Of a DNA stretch of 64,000 bases, positions 22,319-34,399 are shown one piece after another. The translations under genes were made by a program, and so were the position numbers. The notes below the pieces were generated by a model. It saw nothing but the letters and a program-made list of their open reading frames with translations, was not told the origin of the DNA and did no database searches. Source of the stretch: Thereva unica (taxonomy: Eukaryota; Arthropoda; Insecta; Diptera; Therevidae); NCBI GenBank assembly GCA_949987705.1, contig OX465283.1, forward strand, positions 50,754,953-50,818,952. Direction: 5' to 3'. Positions within the stretch are counted from its first letter, which is position 1. Each line of letters starts with the position of its first letter.

Positions 22319-22645
22319 TAGGAGTTTCTACAAAGTCAACATGATTAAGAAAAGCTACAAACCCACCTGCGCCATGGTAAGAAGAGAAGATGGCACAGCT
22401 AGTAGTATCGATGACATACTCGAGGTGTGGGCGAAATACTTTAGAGACTTTTTCTAAGAGAAACACAGAGAGAAGCAGACAACCATAGTACAGATGACCC
22501 AGTAAACAATACGCCAAATCATACAGTTGAAGAAATTGCAAATGCCGTATGTTCAGATTGCATACCCTCGGAAATCTTAAAAAATGGTGGAGAGAAGTTA
22601 TGGCATGCCTTACAAACTCTTATCGTAAAACTGGGCGCGGGCGAC
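22319..22645 (+). pseudogene. LINE family E, linker before RT
   Basis: Continuation of the 19,085-19,698 ORF: RSFYKVNMIKKSYKPTCAMV, then EDGTASSIDDILEVWAKYF, a frameshift, and IPSEILKNGGEKLWHALQTL. This is the region between endonuclease and RT (GDLLTDEEEVLERWKEYF and PAELLKHGGE types in related elements). Truncated before the RT palm. Confidence 0.8.
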
Positions 22646-24200
22646 CCTCTCGAATTCCGAATGAGTCACAATGGGCGTGAAAGATCCTGGCTATTTAAAT
22701 TTATATGAATTTGTTTTGTCTAAAACTGCTCTATAGAAAAGCATATGTATAATTTCCGGTCAATCAGCTGTTTGAGCTCAATCCAAGTAGAACAAATAAA
22801 ACCTAAATGTTTTTCAGATTTTGTTGGGGGTCAGAACCGATATCCAACACCACCACCGTGCTCAGTACACTCCAAAACGGGGGAAAAGTGTTTCTATTCT
22901 ACAGAGAACCCGAGTAAAGCGCGTTTAACCAGTCTAGGGGTTGATTTTTTGCGTTTTTGGGGGTAACCCCAAAGAAAAATTCTAACCACGTCATAGTATC
23001 CCCAGCATCTCGAAAACCGGGGGAGCAAGTTACTCCTGATCTGGCTCAAAATATTTACCATTTTAGGGGGCTTTCCGACTTATGCAAGCTATGCAGATTT
23101 TATCCGGTATATAAATTTGAAGGGATGGATCTAAATTCGTTGCTTATTATTCCTTTCACGCAAAAATTTTTCAGGAGTCGGCTACAAAACGGCGACACCT
23201 TAGCGAAAATTCAGTGCCAGCCTACTTCACGGGACTGCCGTTCCTCGCTACCTATCTCCACCTCGCTTAGACCACCCTCACAACCCGATATTTTTAGTAG
23301 GTATATTGTTAAAACTGCCTATATTAATTTTGTTCTCTAATTTTCCTTAGTAGCTTCAAACCGACCAAAGTAGTACTCTTCTTCTCTCTTGTAGTCACAT
23401 TTTTTAGAAACGAATTTCTCTGGGGTTTAAATTTCTAAATAGAATATAGTCAAGGTAGACTACTATTCTCGAGCTCGTGAGCCCGTGCAGCCCGTATGAC
23501 CCGTGCCTTGTGTGACCCGTATAGCCCGTGAGTAAACCGATTCATCTAGTACTTTACGCAAAAAACTAAAAAATATCTTTTTTTGCTGTTAATTATTGTT
23601 TAAACAATCCCAAATGGCTAAAATTTGGGTGGATATGGATTTAAGTGGTCGATGGGCTACTTCTCAAGTAGCAGTGGAACTAGTTTGCTCTACAATTTCA
23701 TAGCACGAGCAAATCTTTAACGACTGGCCTATAAGCTCGACAGTCAGGTTAAATGAATTTATGAATGAATTTTTTGTCTGTAATATAACAAATAGGGGGC
23801 GGTGTAACGGGTGGAGGCAGGGTTCTTGTGGAGCAATCGATATAAAGAAAACGACTGAATTTTGTAAGAGCTGATATATTTCTATAGTGCCTCTGACATC
23901 AAAAGGTTGTTTGCAGGACTGAACGGCCGTACACCACACATACACTCCGAGGAGCTATTCCCCAGTTCTATGTATATAATTCGTTTGAAAACAATAGCGA
24001 ACTTTCCTCCCTAATGCAATTGGGTTTCTCTAGAATAAATCAGACGAATTCACAAACTGAGAAATGATAAATCCCCTTATTCTCTTTATATTCAAAACCG
24101 ACCTGCAAATTCTTTTTTTGGCTCATTTTTGCCGTCGAGTGTTCGTTTGTGTAGCTCAAGTCTGGGCGTCGTAGGGCCGTATTTGCTCCCATTTCATAGG
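22646..24200. other. Gene-free stretch
   Basis: No family recognised. A small palindromic GGGGGTAACCCC lies near 22,960, and five closely spaced CCCGT motifs at 23,480-23,535. Reading frames here (including 127 codons at 22,957) show no known domain. Confidence 0.4.
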
Positions 24201-24207
24201 CCCTTTA

Positions 24208-24240
24208 AAAAGCCAAGCGGCCGGTGTTCGCCCGTTGTAA
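24208..24240 (+). repeat. Short shared motif, copy 1
   Basis: Contains AAGCGGCCGGTGTTCGCCCG then TTGTAA. The same stretch with one change is at about 39,072-39,100, with similar flanking (GCCCGTAT-like and TTTTTACTCG). Probably the conserved piece of an old repeat. Confidence 0.5.
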
Positions 24241-24324
24241 GGCTATTTTTTATTTTTACTCGAGAAACGATGTCGTCTCCCTTTTTCAACTTAATCTGAT
24301 GACGCCGAGAATTTTTATTTAACA

Positions 24325-24650
24325 GCTGGCGCCAATGGCTGGAGAAAGCTGCACCTCTTCAAAAATTTTGACGATTTCGAATATGTGGTCATTTCATCGC
24401 AAATATTTGGGTAATGTGCCGCCTGCGATGTTACGGGATGGGTCAGCTATTAGTTCTACACCGTTCATTGGCACGGTTGGAGAGATATTGCAGGTTATAC
24501 TGGAAATAAGACTTCTTTTTGGAGGCATTGAATTTGACACGAGGATGAGTTCAATGTCTCTGTTAATTGAGTTCGACGTAATTCCGCTGTCTTCTTGCCA
24601 GGATCTGACACGTGCTTGCCTTGGATTATCGAAGGCGTATTGATACTAGA
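24325..24650 (-). pseudogene. LINE family D fragment, diverged
   Basis: Minus-strand reading QYAFDNPRQARVRSW, then SINRDIELIL, KRSLISSITCNIS, IADPSRNI and NDHIFEIVKI. It aligns block by block with 48,030-48,340 of the long family D copy (SFDNIRQARARP, SINRDIESIL, NDHIFQIAKQ). Much more diverged than the other copies; one in-frame stop. Confidence 0.75.
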
Positions 24651-24659
24651 ATTTTTCTT

Positions 24660-26670
24660 TCATGTGTTAATAATCTTTCCAAATTTTATTGAAGGCATGA
24701 ATTAAAACTTCTATTAGGCCTATGACTATCCCCACTTTGTCCACAATTACATAAAATAAAATAACATCGGCAAAAAATTACATAAAATAACATCGGTAAA
24801 ATAACACAATTACATAAAATAAAACCGCAATAATAAATTTTCAAAAAAAAATTACAATCAAATTGCGGATAAACTATTGGAAATCAGCACAGCCATTTCT
24901 TCACTAACTTAAGTATTTAATTCAAATAAACGCATTCTTCCGGATTCAATTTAATTTACTTCTATATCTAAGTACAATAATTCACTTGAATGAATCTCAT
25001 CCAATGCTCAACAAGCACATAACTCATTTATCTGCACTTGAAGCCATTTAATCAGATAAACTCAAGTATAATCTTCCATTTATTTTCCATTTTAAACGGA
25101 AGTCTTTTAGGAATCGATTGTATCTTCTAGTTTAATGCCAGCCCGAATGACCTCATCCCCCAATTTCCGCCCCCACTGGAAAAGATAAAAATTTCCCTTA
25201 ATTACCCCTCCCAAAGAAGCTACAAGTGGAATTGCCAAAGCAGTATGTGGTAGGGAGAATAAATTAGAATTGTGGAATGTGGATCGTAAAAATTTCTGGT
25301 CGCTAGAGTGCGCTTTCATTTCGAAATGTTCATTCAGTCAGTACATTGCGATGTTACTGGTTGCCGGATGGTCTGCATGGGGGTAGTTATTAAGAGAGGT
25401 GATTCTATACGGTGAATTTGGATATGATAGCTTGTGCCGGCCAAGGTTTGCCGGTGTATTGCAAGTTTAAATATACCTACATATATCGTTCGTTTCGTTT
25501 TTTTTTAAATACACAATTTCCCTTCGGTCCTAGAAATAAATTAAATACCTTAAGTTTATTGAAACTTTTCCTGATTTTCAAGACCAGCCAAGGTAGGGTA
25601 CAGTTTTGGGTATCACTTGTTAGCCATTCAAAAAAAACAAAGATCCAACCTCGGGCATTTAAACGACGGCGAAGTTTGTACTTGATGCGGTTAGTATTTT
25701 TAAATGAGCCCTCAGTCTTCCTGCAAGTACAACTGGAAACAAAAATTCATTCTCCCCCCATTTTTCCAGCAGCCCTTGGTAACTTACCACAGATCTTTTC
25801 GTTAAAGAATGATTTCATATTTAATATTTATGATCCTTCGGGTTATGGTTGACTGCATGACAAGGTTTGTTTTGTGAGGAGAAGAAACTGGCCTGAAAAA
25901 ACTCCACAAGGTGAAATCATACACATTTTTTTGCAATGTGAAAACTGGACAACAAGGTAACAACGTTATGATTATGACTTAATCAGAAAAACGATCCAAC
26001 AAAAGTTTATTTTTCTTTTGCTGTGTCATATTTACTAAAGAACTACGAAGGATTTTTTCGCCATTTTGACTGAAATGAGAAAAAGTCAGAATTTTTATTA
26101 CGCGTTCTTTCCGGTCGCTCTCTAGAAATTTATCTGTAGACAAATTCGTTGCGGAAGATTAATGAACGCTTATAAATTTTCTCGAGCAACAGGAAGAAAG
26201 TAATTTATTTGGACAATAATGAAAATTCAAATTAGAAATGCTGAATTAGGAAAATTGTTGAATCTAACTGTTTGAAGAGCAATAAAGCGGCATGGTGTTG
26301 GGTCAACGAATTAATTATGTAGTTTTTAAATTGTATACACGGATGACGGGGGAGGGGTACAAGTAATAACAGGAGAATAGCGCACTTTTTAAAATTCTTT
26401 GCGCGAAAGCTCTCAGCTCCATCCATGATCTCCCAGTTGTTGTGGCCATCAGAGCTGGACTGAGAATGAATTTAAAACCGGGAAATTCAAAAATTCCGGC
26501 CCATTTCAATACATTTTGTTGAAACAATCAAGTAAAGTTATTTTTTGCTTTCAAAAGCTATTAATTTTTTCTTTAAGAATGGCTACGTTTTTTGATCAAT
26601 ATATGAGGTAAATCAAAGTCAATAAAAATTATCAGGTACGTTTATACCTAATATAATAAAAATTATTTTC
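24660..26670. other. Gene-free AT-rich stretch
   Basis: Nothing recognised on either strand. A repeated ACATAAAATAA motif at 24,750-24,830 is simple low-complexity sequence. The 146-codon frame at 25,412 matches no domain known to me. Confidence 0.4.
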
Positions 26671-26675
26671 CCAGT

Positions 26676-26995
26676 TTATAGGGATGTTATTGTAATCGGT
26701 CCGAAAATCGTAATTTTCAACGTATTTTAATATTTCAAGATTCCAATGGCATTTTAATCATAGTTATGAGAAGAACTATGTGTGTATGTGTGGGTGTGCG
26801 TACGTCCGTGGTCATTTTTTCCTGCACGAATCGAAACGTATTAACGAAAAAAATTGTACAACGAAAATTGTTTGACGTATGTAATTTAACGTATCGCGCG
26901 AACCAAAAATGATATCGACTTCGTTGAAGTGCCGATCGAAGCATATTAACTAAAACGTGCTTTGTATTTCACAAGATACGGTCAAGCCCTGTTTT
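26676..26995 (+). repeat. 146-bp-unit repeat family, copy 1 (short)
   Basis: Carries GATGTTATTGTAATCGGTCC, GAAAATCG, a GTGTGTATGTGTGGG microsatellite, GGTCATTTTTTCCTGCACGA, ATATCGACTTCGTTGAAGTG and GTCAAGCCCTGTTTTTGTTT. Same landmarks and order as at 30,404-31,200 and 44,576-45,000, with only about one tandem unit. Confidence 0.75.
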
Positions 26996-27474
26996 TGTTT
27001 AAATAAAAAGACTTCGACCAAGAGTCACAAGCACCTCAAATTGATAAGTTTTTCTAATATTTAACAAAAAAACTGGATGGAATGAATGATATGTAATTAG
27101 CTTTTCTGGATTCAGCAGAGCGATAACTTCCCCATAAAATATCAATTGTCAACTAAATCCGAGCACTCTTTAAAACCCGTGCACAAATTTCGTTACCCTT
27201 TACCAACATCACGAATTTTTCAAACCGTAGATCTGCTCTAAGTTCGAAGGAAAAACAAATTCTCTAGAAAAAACTTGTGGTGTGCACTTTTATAGTTATT
27301 TGAACTAACTTCTCTCAAGATTACTTAAGATCAGTTCTGGTACTAGTCAATTTCTCATTAGTACCAAAACTATTTCTATATTTTTTTATTTTTTTGGCAA
27401 AATTTTACATACTCTATGTTTTTGTAACCCTATAACTTATTTTCATCCGCAGTATCTCACACAAGAAAACTGAC

Positions 27475-27965
27475 AAAAATCTGTGTGTGGGCATTTATCG
27501 TTAGTTTGTGTCTGAAGATTTGAACTTCTATTCAGTCTCAAGCCGTGAAGTTACTGCACGAATTCACACCGTATCCACTTGGAACTGTTCACGGGTGTTC
27601 ACGGCGTGAGTCTGGAGCCGCCTTAAGGCAAAAACAGATTGGAGCGAAGGCGTCCGTCTGCGAGAGAATGTCCCATTCTTTTAATTTCTCCGCGCCTCCT
27701 GCCCATTGTGTTAGCAAGTATGGTGGTCCGTGAATTTTAAAAGGTTTTCTAGTCATTGCCGGGGCCGCGCTAATCATTTTGTGCATTTAAAGTTTTCGTA
27801 GAGGCCATGAACATTTTTGCACTTGTATTAACAACCTGCTATGCTAAACTATCGTCTCCGCCGGTGTGTCTGTAAGGAATCAAGACGTTACCTCAGGCGG
27901 TTACCTGAAATCCTAATCCCTTAGTCAGACTGAGTAATGTGTGGCCTTCATCGGGCCGTGTCTGC
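27475..27965 (+). mobile_element. Diverged copy of the 509-bp MITE
   Basis: Shares with 34,400-34,908 (opposite strand) the blocks GAACTTCTATTCA, AATTCACACCGTAT, GGAGCCGCCTTAA and GGCCATGAACATTTTTGCAC, in the same order. Termini are degraded. Confidence 0.7.
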
Positions 27966-27999
27966 AGACCTGTGTTACGCGAAAAAAATTTAAAAAAAA

Positions 28000-30225
28000 T
28001 TTAATTGAAATTTTTTTATAAAAGATTAATTTTTTTCTGTGGGAAATTTTTTATTTTTTATTAAAAAACAAATTATTTAAAGATAATATTTTCGATTCAA
28101 AATTTGGAACGGCCCACCGTTAGGCCAGTCCAGCTCTGTGTGGCTTCTTCTAATAAGGTTCTCCCCACATGATTTGCGATATTTTTAAGCAATTCCCATT
28201 TCAAAACATTTCTCCATTGCAAAGATGCAACATTATTAAAGGTGTAAATCTTCGTTTTTACTAGAAATTATTATTTGCGAGCTCCAGCATTCGTCCAGTG
28301 ATCTTATCGAATTTGTATAAAAAATTTAGTAGGTATATGGTTGATGTCAAATATCAAATGTGGCAGTTTTATATTAAAAGCCAAAATCAGTACTGTACAG
28401 TACAGGCTATGGACTCTCTCATGAAGACGCGATAGCATACTAGAATGCTTAACGAGAAGTCGTCAGGAAAATTTTTAGTGTTTACAATTCCGATTTCTTA
28501 AACAACTTAGCTATCAGTTATTGGACTGTACGTATGTACGAGTAAACGTACGAAGTCAAAGGTTCGTTTCCACTTATACACTTAAGTGTATACATTTGCG
28601 AATGGAACCGAATGGAAGTGTAAAACGAATTAACACTTATAAACTTATTCAGTGATTACACTCAGTATAAAGTTGAAAGCTACACTTTTCTTTCTCCACT
28701 TATAGCGATGTATTCATTCAAGTGCAAATTGTATTTATAAGTGAAGTTATACAATTTTCGCAGATCTGGAATTCTTAAGGAAAATGTCATCGTATGAAGA
28801 AGTTATAGCAGCTATGGTAATTATTTTATGTAAACGAAGAAAACGTAAAACCAAGCGAGTAGAAGGACATGCTAATGAAATCTAGTGCGAGAGATCGAAT
28901 TAGGAGGTGAGCCTAGTTATAGAAATTTTGTACGACTAACGGCTTCGGTTTCGACTATTCCGGAAAAATAACGTCTCCTCTTAACGCTCCGATTCCTGGC
29001 AACAGTTTTTATGAAACATATTTATTTAGGACTAGCAGAAACCCGCGTGCAGCGCCTTTTAATAAAAAAAAATTATGTGTGCATAGTCCGGGATAAAAAA
29101 AAGTCTATAATGAAACAAAGATCAAATCAGAAAAACATGAATTTGGGTACATACAAAAATTTAGAGTTACCCATAAAAAATATATTAACTACAGCTTTTT
29201 TTAAAATTCGAGGTTGAAAACCACTTATTAGAAAAATTTTGTACTACGGGCACATCAGCCACCTAGCCAATCATATTCAGAATACGTCTCGTGTGCGTAG
29301 ACTTTGCGCTCCCCGGTAATTGACACTGTTCTTCTTTTTGTTCAATGTTTAACTTTGGTTCATTACGTTCCATAAATTTAAATTATCTTCAGACCCATCG
29401 ATTATTTGTGGAAATGGCAAACCATAATGATCCCTAGTATTTCCACCAATTGAAAGAACAATATCTCGCGGTGAAAGCATTTCATTTATATCCTTTTTGC
29501 CAATAAACAAATTTTAAGGGATAATCGTTGGAGAATACTCTATTAAATACTCATGAGTAAAATCGAAAGAAAATTACTCAATGAGTACGAAGTACTCGAT
29601 TCCTTGAGAATCGATGAGTACTTTTTGATATTTCTGCGAACTACCTTAGCGTATGCCTTAATCGATTTTCGTCTGCGACAGATAACAAATACTTATGTAG
29701 CTTACATCCCCAGTAAAAGCATGAACAGTGAACAAATGCGCTACATCGGTATGTACGCCTCCGCTAAAGGCAAGAAATCTAAAAATGCGTCCGCAAGAGG
29801 TATGCATAAGTCTATTATAGATATAAATGTATTCGTAATTAACCATTTCAAACCCAAATGTCGCTTTACCAAGGGGTCCCCCAACTAAGCACCCACCACG
29901 CCCCATGCTGCTTGATCTCGAACGAGAACCGATCACATGAATATGCCTAATGGCCCTCTTTATTTTTTAAAGCCCCAATTTTGCTCCCTTTAATATAAAA
30001 ACTGTGAACGCAGCGTGCTTCTTTTGGACTATTCCTTTCATGACTGTAGAGTTGTAGAATTTTTACTCAGGCGTACTGTGCTTGTTGCAAGCTAAAAACG
30101 GACAAGTCTTATTTTTTCTAAGGCGTACCGTAATGAATGCATTTTGACGTTATGAGTTCCTGTTTCGGGATAAGAATGGGGAAGTTGATTTTTACTCGAT
30201 ATGGGATATAAATTCAAATCTATAA
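28000..30225. other. Gene-free AT-rich stretch
   Basis: No gene. 28,570-28,760 repeats CACTTATA-type motifs with a TACACTTAAGTGTA palindrome, perhaps an old MITE. 29,545-29,630 repeats ACTCAT-GAGTA motifs seen again at 32,270-32,365. The 111-codon frame at 29,553 has no recognisable domain. Confidence 0.4.
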
Positions 30226-30227
30226 AA

Positions 30228-30393
30228 GCGCGCTTACATCCCAAACTAAAGTTTTAAGTAAAGTTTTTTTTTATCGCACAGAAACTTGTAAGCTTGTTCT
30301 CTATCTGAAATCCACGTTCGGGCAACAGATAGAAAAGCATATAAATTTCTGTACTATAAAACAGCTCCAAATTCCGTTTGGGACATATTTTTT
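30228..30393. mobile_element. Truncated copy of the 198-bp foldback MITE
   Basis: Starts AGCGCGCTTACATCCCAAA, then TTTATCGCACAGAAACTTGT on one arm and GCATATAAATTTCTGT on the other. These are the landmarks of the 60,186-60,383 element. Its right end is lost where the 146-bp repeat family begins. Confidence 0.65.
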
Positions 30394-30403
30394 TTATTAT
30401 TTT

Positions 30404-31200
30404 TTAACTTCCCAGTATAGGAAGTTATTGTAATCGGTCTGAAAATCGAAATCGAAAATTTCAACGTATTTTCATCTTTCAAGGTCCTAGGAGCATTTTA
30501 AGCAAAAAATTGGGAGGAAGTATGTGTGTGTGTGTATGTGCGTACGGATGTGGTCATTTTTTCCTGCACGATATCGCGCGAACCAAAACTGATATCGACT
30601 TCGTTGAGGTGTTGTTCGAAGCGTATTAACCGAAATATGATCTGAAAAGAATTTCATGAAATTCGGTCCAGCCGTTTTTTTGTTTGAGCGAAGTAAGTGA
30701 TTTTTGTACCTGCACGATATCGCCCGAACCACGAAAGATATTGACTTACTTGAGGTGCCGTTCGAAGCGTATTAGCGACAATATTATCTGAAAAGATTTT
30801 TATAATATTCGGTCCAGCGGTTTTTTGGTTTAAATGACTTAAGTGATTCTTATACCTGCACGATATCGCGCGAACTATAAAAGATATCGACTTAGTTGAC
30901 GTGCCGTTCGAAGAGTATTAACCAAAATATGATCTGAAAAGATTTTCATAAAATTCGGTCGAGCCGTTTTTTTGTTTAAGCGGCGTAAGTGATTTTTGTA
31001 ATGCAAGATATGGCCCGAACCACAAAAGATATTGACTTACTTAAGGTGCCGTTCGAAGCGTATTAGCGACAATATAATTTGAAAATATTTTTATAATATT
31101 CGGTCCAGCGGGTTTTTGGTTTAAATGACTTAAGTGATTTTTGTACCTGCACGATACCGCGCGAACTAAAAACTATATCGACTTCATTGAGGTGCCGAAA
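30404..31200 (+). repeat. 146-bp-unit repeat family, copy 2 (longest)
   Basis: Begins AACTTCCCAGTATAGGAAGT (a short stem), then TATTGTAATCGGTC, a GT-rich microsatellite, and five tandem starts of CCTGCACGATATCGC at about 30,563, 30,710, 30,855, 31,001 and 31,146 (spacing 145-147 bp). Each unit has GAACCA, GATATCGACTT, GAGGTGCCGTTCGAAGCGTA, TTCGGTC-AGC and a T run. No coding. Confidence 0.85.
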
Positions 31201-31429
31201 AACATTAATACATCAATTTTATATACATTTTCGTCATCCTAATCTTGTAAGTGCGCACATTTAGTTTGACATTTTAGCGAAAATATTGATAAACAATTGT
31301 GACAAATTCTCGGTATTATGCATATGTATATTATATATTGCCTATTGTTCATTTATTATTAAAATATCCATTCATAATATTCAACATCCATCTTCTGGGA
31401 AGTTGATCGTGTGGACCGAAAGGGTCGAA

Positions 31430-31670
31430 CCCACATCCCAACTAGTTTACATTTTTGACATGAAAATTGCTTAGGATAAGATATTGTATTATGAGTTTTC
31501 CCAAAGCAGTTGCAACAACGATTGTGTGCTTGTATAAATTTTAGTCGTTTATGGGGTGACATTTGTATAAGTTGGTAGCATTCACGCAATCGGTGATTTT
31601 TATTACAGAGTGAACAGTCGTTATGCATTTGATAGGGTTGCTTACGCTGTAGGTTTTGCTGTTGGGACAC
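31430..31670 (-). pseudogene. BEL/Pao-type gag zinc-knuckle fragment
   Basis: Minus-strand frame from about 31,667 reads MHNDCSLCNKNHRLRECYQL, then MSPHKRLKFIQAHNRCCNCF, GKTHNTISYP and FSCQKCK. This is the paired zinc-knuckle region of BEL/Pao LTR-retrotransposon Gag: C-x2-C-x4-H-x4-C, then C-x2-C-x4-H with its last Cys changed to Tyr, then CxxC. Protease and pol do not follow, and SINE copy 3 sits directly upstream. A dead fragment. Confidence 0.75.
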
Positions 31671-31685
31671 ATGTGACTTGGTATA

Positions 31686-32144
31686 TTATTTTTTTTTTTT
31701 TATGTGAAAGACTAGAGTCACAGGAAATGCCCTTTATACTGTTGACAATCTATTTTCTTCTTATAGAGTGCAATGTCAAACAGCAGCTCTAGTCGGGGGG
31801 GAAGGAACTGCCACAACCTTCCCGCGATATTTTTAGTCCACCTACTCCCAACCATTACTATCGCGACTTCGACATCGGGGCATCGAGAAACAACTCGCTG
31901 CAGTGCTCCTGAAATGAGTTGAATCTCATCAACTAACCGATGACATGCGCTTTGGTGGAGTGGGGAAGGGCTAAGGAAGTCTATGATAGAAGGAATCGGG
32001 AATGTAAAGAGTGAAGAAGGAAGAAGGAAAGTTATGTAGGTGGGAAAGTGGAAAAGGCGAAGGACCGTGGGGCTGGTCGGGATTCGAACCCGGGACCTCT
32101 GGGATAGTAGTCGGGCGCCTTAACTCTAGACTACCGAGGCCCCC
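31686..32144 (-). mobile_element. tRNA-derived SINE, copy 3 (full length)
   Basis: Head at 32,144 (CTACCGAGGCCCCC on plus), B box GGATTCGAACC at 32,080-32,090 (exact on minus), body as in copy 1, A-tail seen as poly-T at 31,687-31,700. It lies immediately upstream of the BEL gag fragment in that fragment's own orientation. No clear duplication found. Confidence 0.85.
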
Positions 32145-33130
32145 GAGTTTAGGAATGTTTAAGGATCTTAAGACCGAAAAATACTTGAAATTGTAAAGCC
32201 TTTATATGGAATCCATCTTATATCCATGCCAGAGATAAGCTTGCAATTGGCTTGAATTCTGACACGTTATGATATGAGTAAAAGTATTCGGTCAATAGTA
32301 TCGAGTACTGATATGGGTAGAATCGAAGCCAAATACTCATATGAGTAAAGATTGTGCCGATTCCATTACTATGACGATTGTTATTTGAATATAACTTTAA
32401 AAAATTATTAATAAAACAAATATCTCAAAAAGAAGTTCATTAGTTCAAATTTATGGGAGAAGTAACGAGATTTAGGGAAATATAGAGCTATCTGTAGAGC
32501 ACTCAGCACTGGCAACCCTGTCTGACCCCTTGCTTTACAGGAACCCACATAGCAACACAGTCGTTTCAATTATGAACATTGTGTCATATCCAGTTAAAAA
32601 TTCGACTCCTGCCATCATAATGGCAAGAAGTGAATGGTGATTATGCAATTCTCATTGACGTTTTTATACTCCTATCTCAAGGACTACTCATCGGGGATTA
32701 CAATCGATACCAGGAACGGCGATAGATCTTACGCCACTTCACTTTGTTCTCCGCTTGTTTTCTCCAAACTCAAATACTAATTATGTTGTGCCTAGTGGGC
32801 CTGTTTTGATGCGGGGGTGTTAATGTAATCTATGTTGCAGAAACGCTTATGTAAATTAGCTTGTTGATTGTAAAGTAAGTTACGTAAAAGACGGCTTTGT
32901 TGATTTAGTGTAAGATTATTACTGCCACTTCTATAGAAGTTATAGCGAAACACTTGCACTACTTTGACAGATTTCTTTGTTAAGGAAGTGTTTAGAAATG
33001 ACATCAATACTCTTCGATGAATAGAAACTCCAGGAGTATTACAATTTTCGTGTTATTGTTGATAATTACAAGATAAGTTACGAATTCCAGAAACCAAATA
33101 AATGGGATGGGTAATACATCATACTAAGTT
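32145..33130. other. Gene-free stretch
   Basis: No family recognised. 32,270-32,365 has GAGTA/TACTC palindromic motifs shared with 29,545-29,630. The minus-strand frame at 32,792-33,007 is of unknown nature. Confidence 0.4.
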
Positions 33131-33133
33131 TAC

Positions 33134-33560
33134 AAAGCGGCCGGCTGTTGATAGGTTTTGGTTAGACGAAAATCGAATGTGTGGGAGCTGGTGGTGGGTT
33201 CGTAACAATTTAGCTGCTAGCGCGTTTTTATGTTTATTTTAGAAGTTTGCATATATGTAACCCTCTATTTTGTAACTCTATAGCTTATTTTCGTGAATAA
33301 TGTAAGGTGTACCTACGCAGTAACTACCTAAAGCTGTAAAAATGAAGGTTCTACACTACCAACTTCCAGGGGTATGAGGAAATACTAACTATGTATTTTG
33401 TGGAGGAAAACGTAGTTTTAGTTGAAATTTTAGTTAAAAATCCAAAATTTTGACTTTGATGACTCATAACTCTGGAAGTTGGTAGGGTGCAACCATCACT
33501 TTGACAATTGTAGATAGGTGGGAGTATTCTGCGTGCTTAGATACCTGAAAAAAGATTAGA
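33134..33560 (+). repeat. Dispersed repeat R3, copy 3 (longest)
   Basis: Begins ACAAAGCGGCCGGCTG, passes ACGAAAATCGAATGTGTGG and TATTTTGTAACTCTATAGC, then forms a foldback. CTACCAACTTCCAGGGGTAT at about 33,355 pairs with ACTCTGGAAGTTGGTAG at about 33,468. The inverted arms suggest R3 is a foldback-type DNA element. Confidence 0.6.
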
Positions 33561-33572
33561 TTGTGTGCCTTA

Positions 33573-33717
33573 TGGTCCGTCCACACGATGCAACCCGTTT
33601 TGCTCAAAACTCCCTTGTTATGGCTTTTTTATGGTTTTTTTTACGACCACGAAAATTAGACCGGAGAATCGGGGAGCTCGTTTTGCGCAAAACGAGTTGC
33701 GTCATGTGGACGGACCA
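33573..33717. mobile_element. 145-bp foldback MITE
   Basis: TIRs TGGTCCGTCCACACGATGCA (left) and TGGTCCGTCCACATGACGCA (right, reverse complement) pair over 38 bp with four mismatches. TTA flanks both ends (33,570-33,572 and 33,718-33,720). Because TGTGCC / GGCACA outside also pairs, the true ends may be slightly further out and TTA may be part of the inverted repeat. Confidence 0.75.
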
Positions 33718-33720
33718 TTA

Positions 33721-34396
33721 GGCACAAATATAAGGAACCAAAGGACTGGCATAACAAAAAAAAAATCGGGAAAGGGGATCAAAAGAAGTGACTAAGTCGG
33801 AGTTATCGCCGGAAGGGTATGGCTAAAGCTAAATATATTCACTGCACCGGGGGTCAGCACGACATGTGATGCTCAAACTAGGAGGTTCGTGGAACAAGGA
33901 ACCCGAACAGGATATTGAGACACTGACAACAAAGCCCATTACTGGCTAACAATGAACGGCCATGAGACACAGCCCATTGATTGGTAAGTCTTGGCGAAGT
34001 AAGTGGGACAGAAAAACTTGCTGATATATAAAAAAAGTTTTCTTCTAAAGCCTGAACCAAATATGACGTGTCGTACTGAAACCATGCATACCCTAACGAC
34101 GAACACGAGTGTTCATATGGCACTAACCTAAATTAACTTAATGAACCTGCGTATATTCGATCGTTAGGGTACGTATGGTTCGACAGGCCATATTTTGTTT
34201 TTTATGTTATAAAATTTGGGGTCGTCCATTAATTACGTGAGGCGTTTAGGGGGGAGGGGGTCGAGCCGAATCTCACCAAATCTCACGTGAGGAGAGGGGA
34301 AGTCTCGGCAAATAGCACGTATTTATTTTTTTAGAAAACAAACATTGTAAAATTGCGAGAAAATTGGGTTAAATTAAGTAAAACAAATTTCTCCAC
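33721..34396. other. Gene-free stretch between MITEs
   Basis: Nothing recognised apart from an imperfect GGGGAGG / CTCACG repeat at 34,240-34,300. Confidence 0.4.
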
Positions 34397-34399
34397 TAA

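Noticed and set aside
25412..25852. 146-codon frame as a gene
   Set aside because: No recognisable domain, low-complexity residues, no splice or family support.
29553..29888. 111-codon frame as a gene
   Set aside because: Begins in a GAGTA/TACTC repeat patch and has no domain; likely chance.
30404..31200. CRISPR array
   Set aside because: Units are contiguous 146-bp diverged repeats without short repeats and unique spacers, in eukaryotic DNA.
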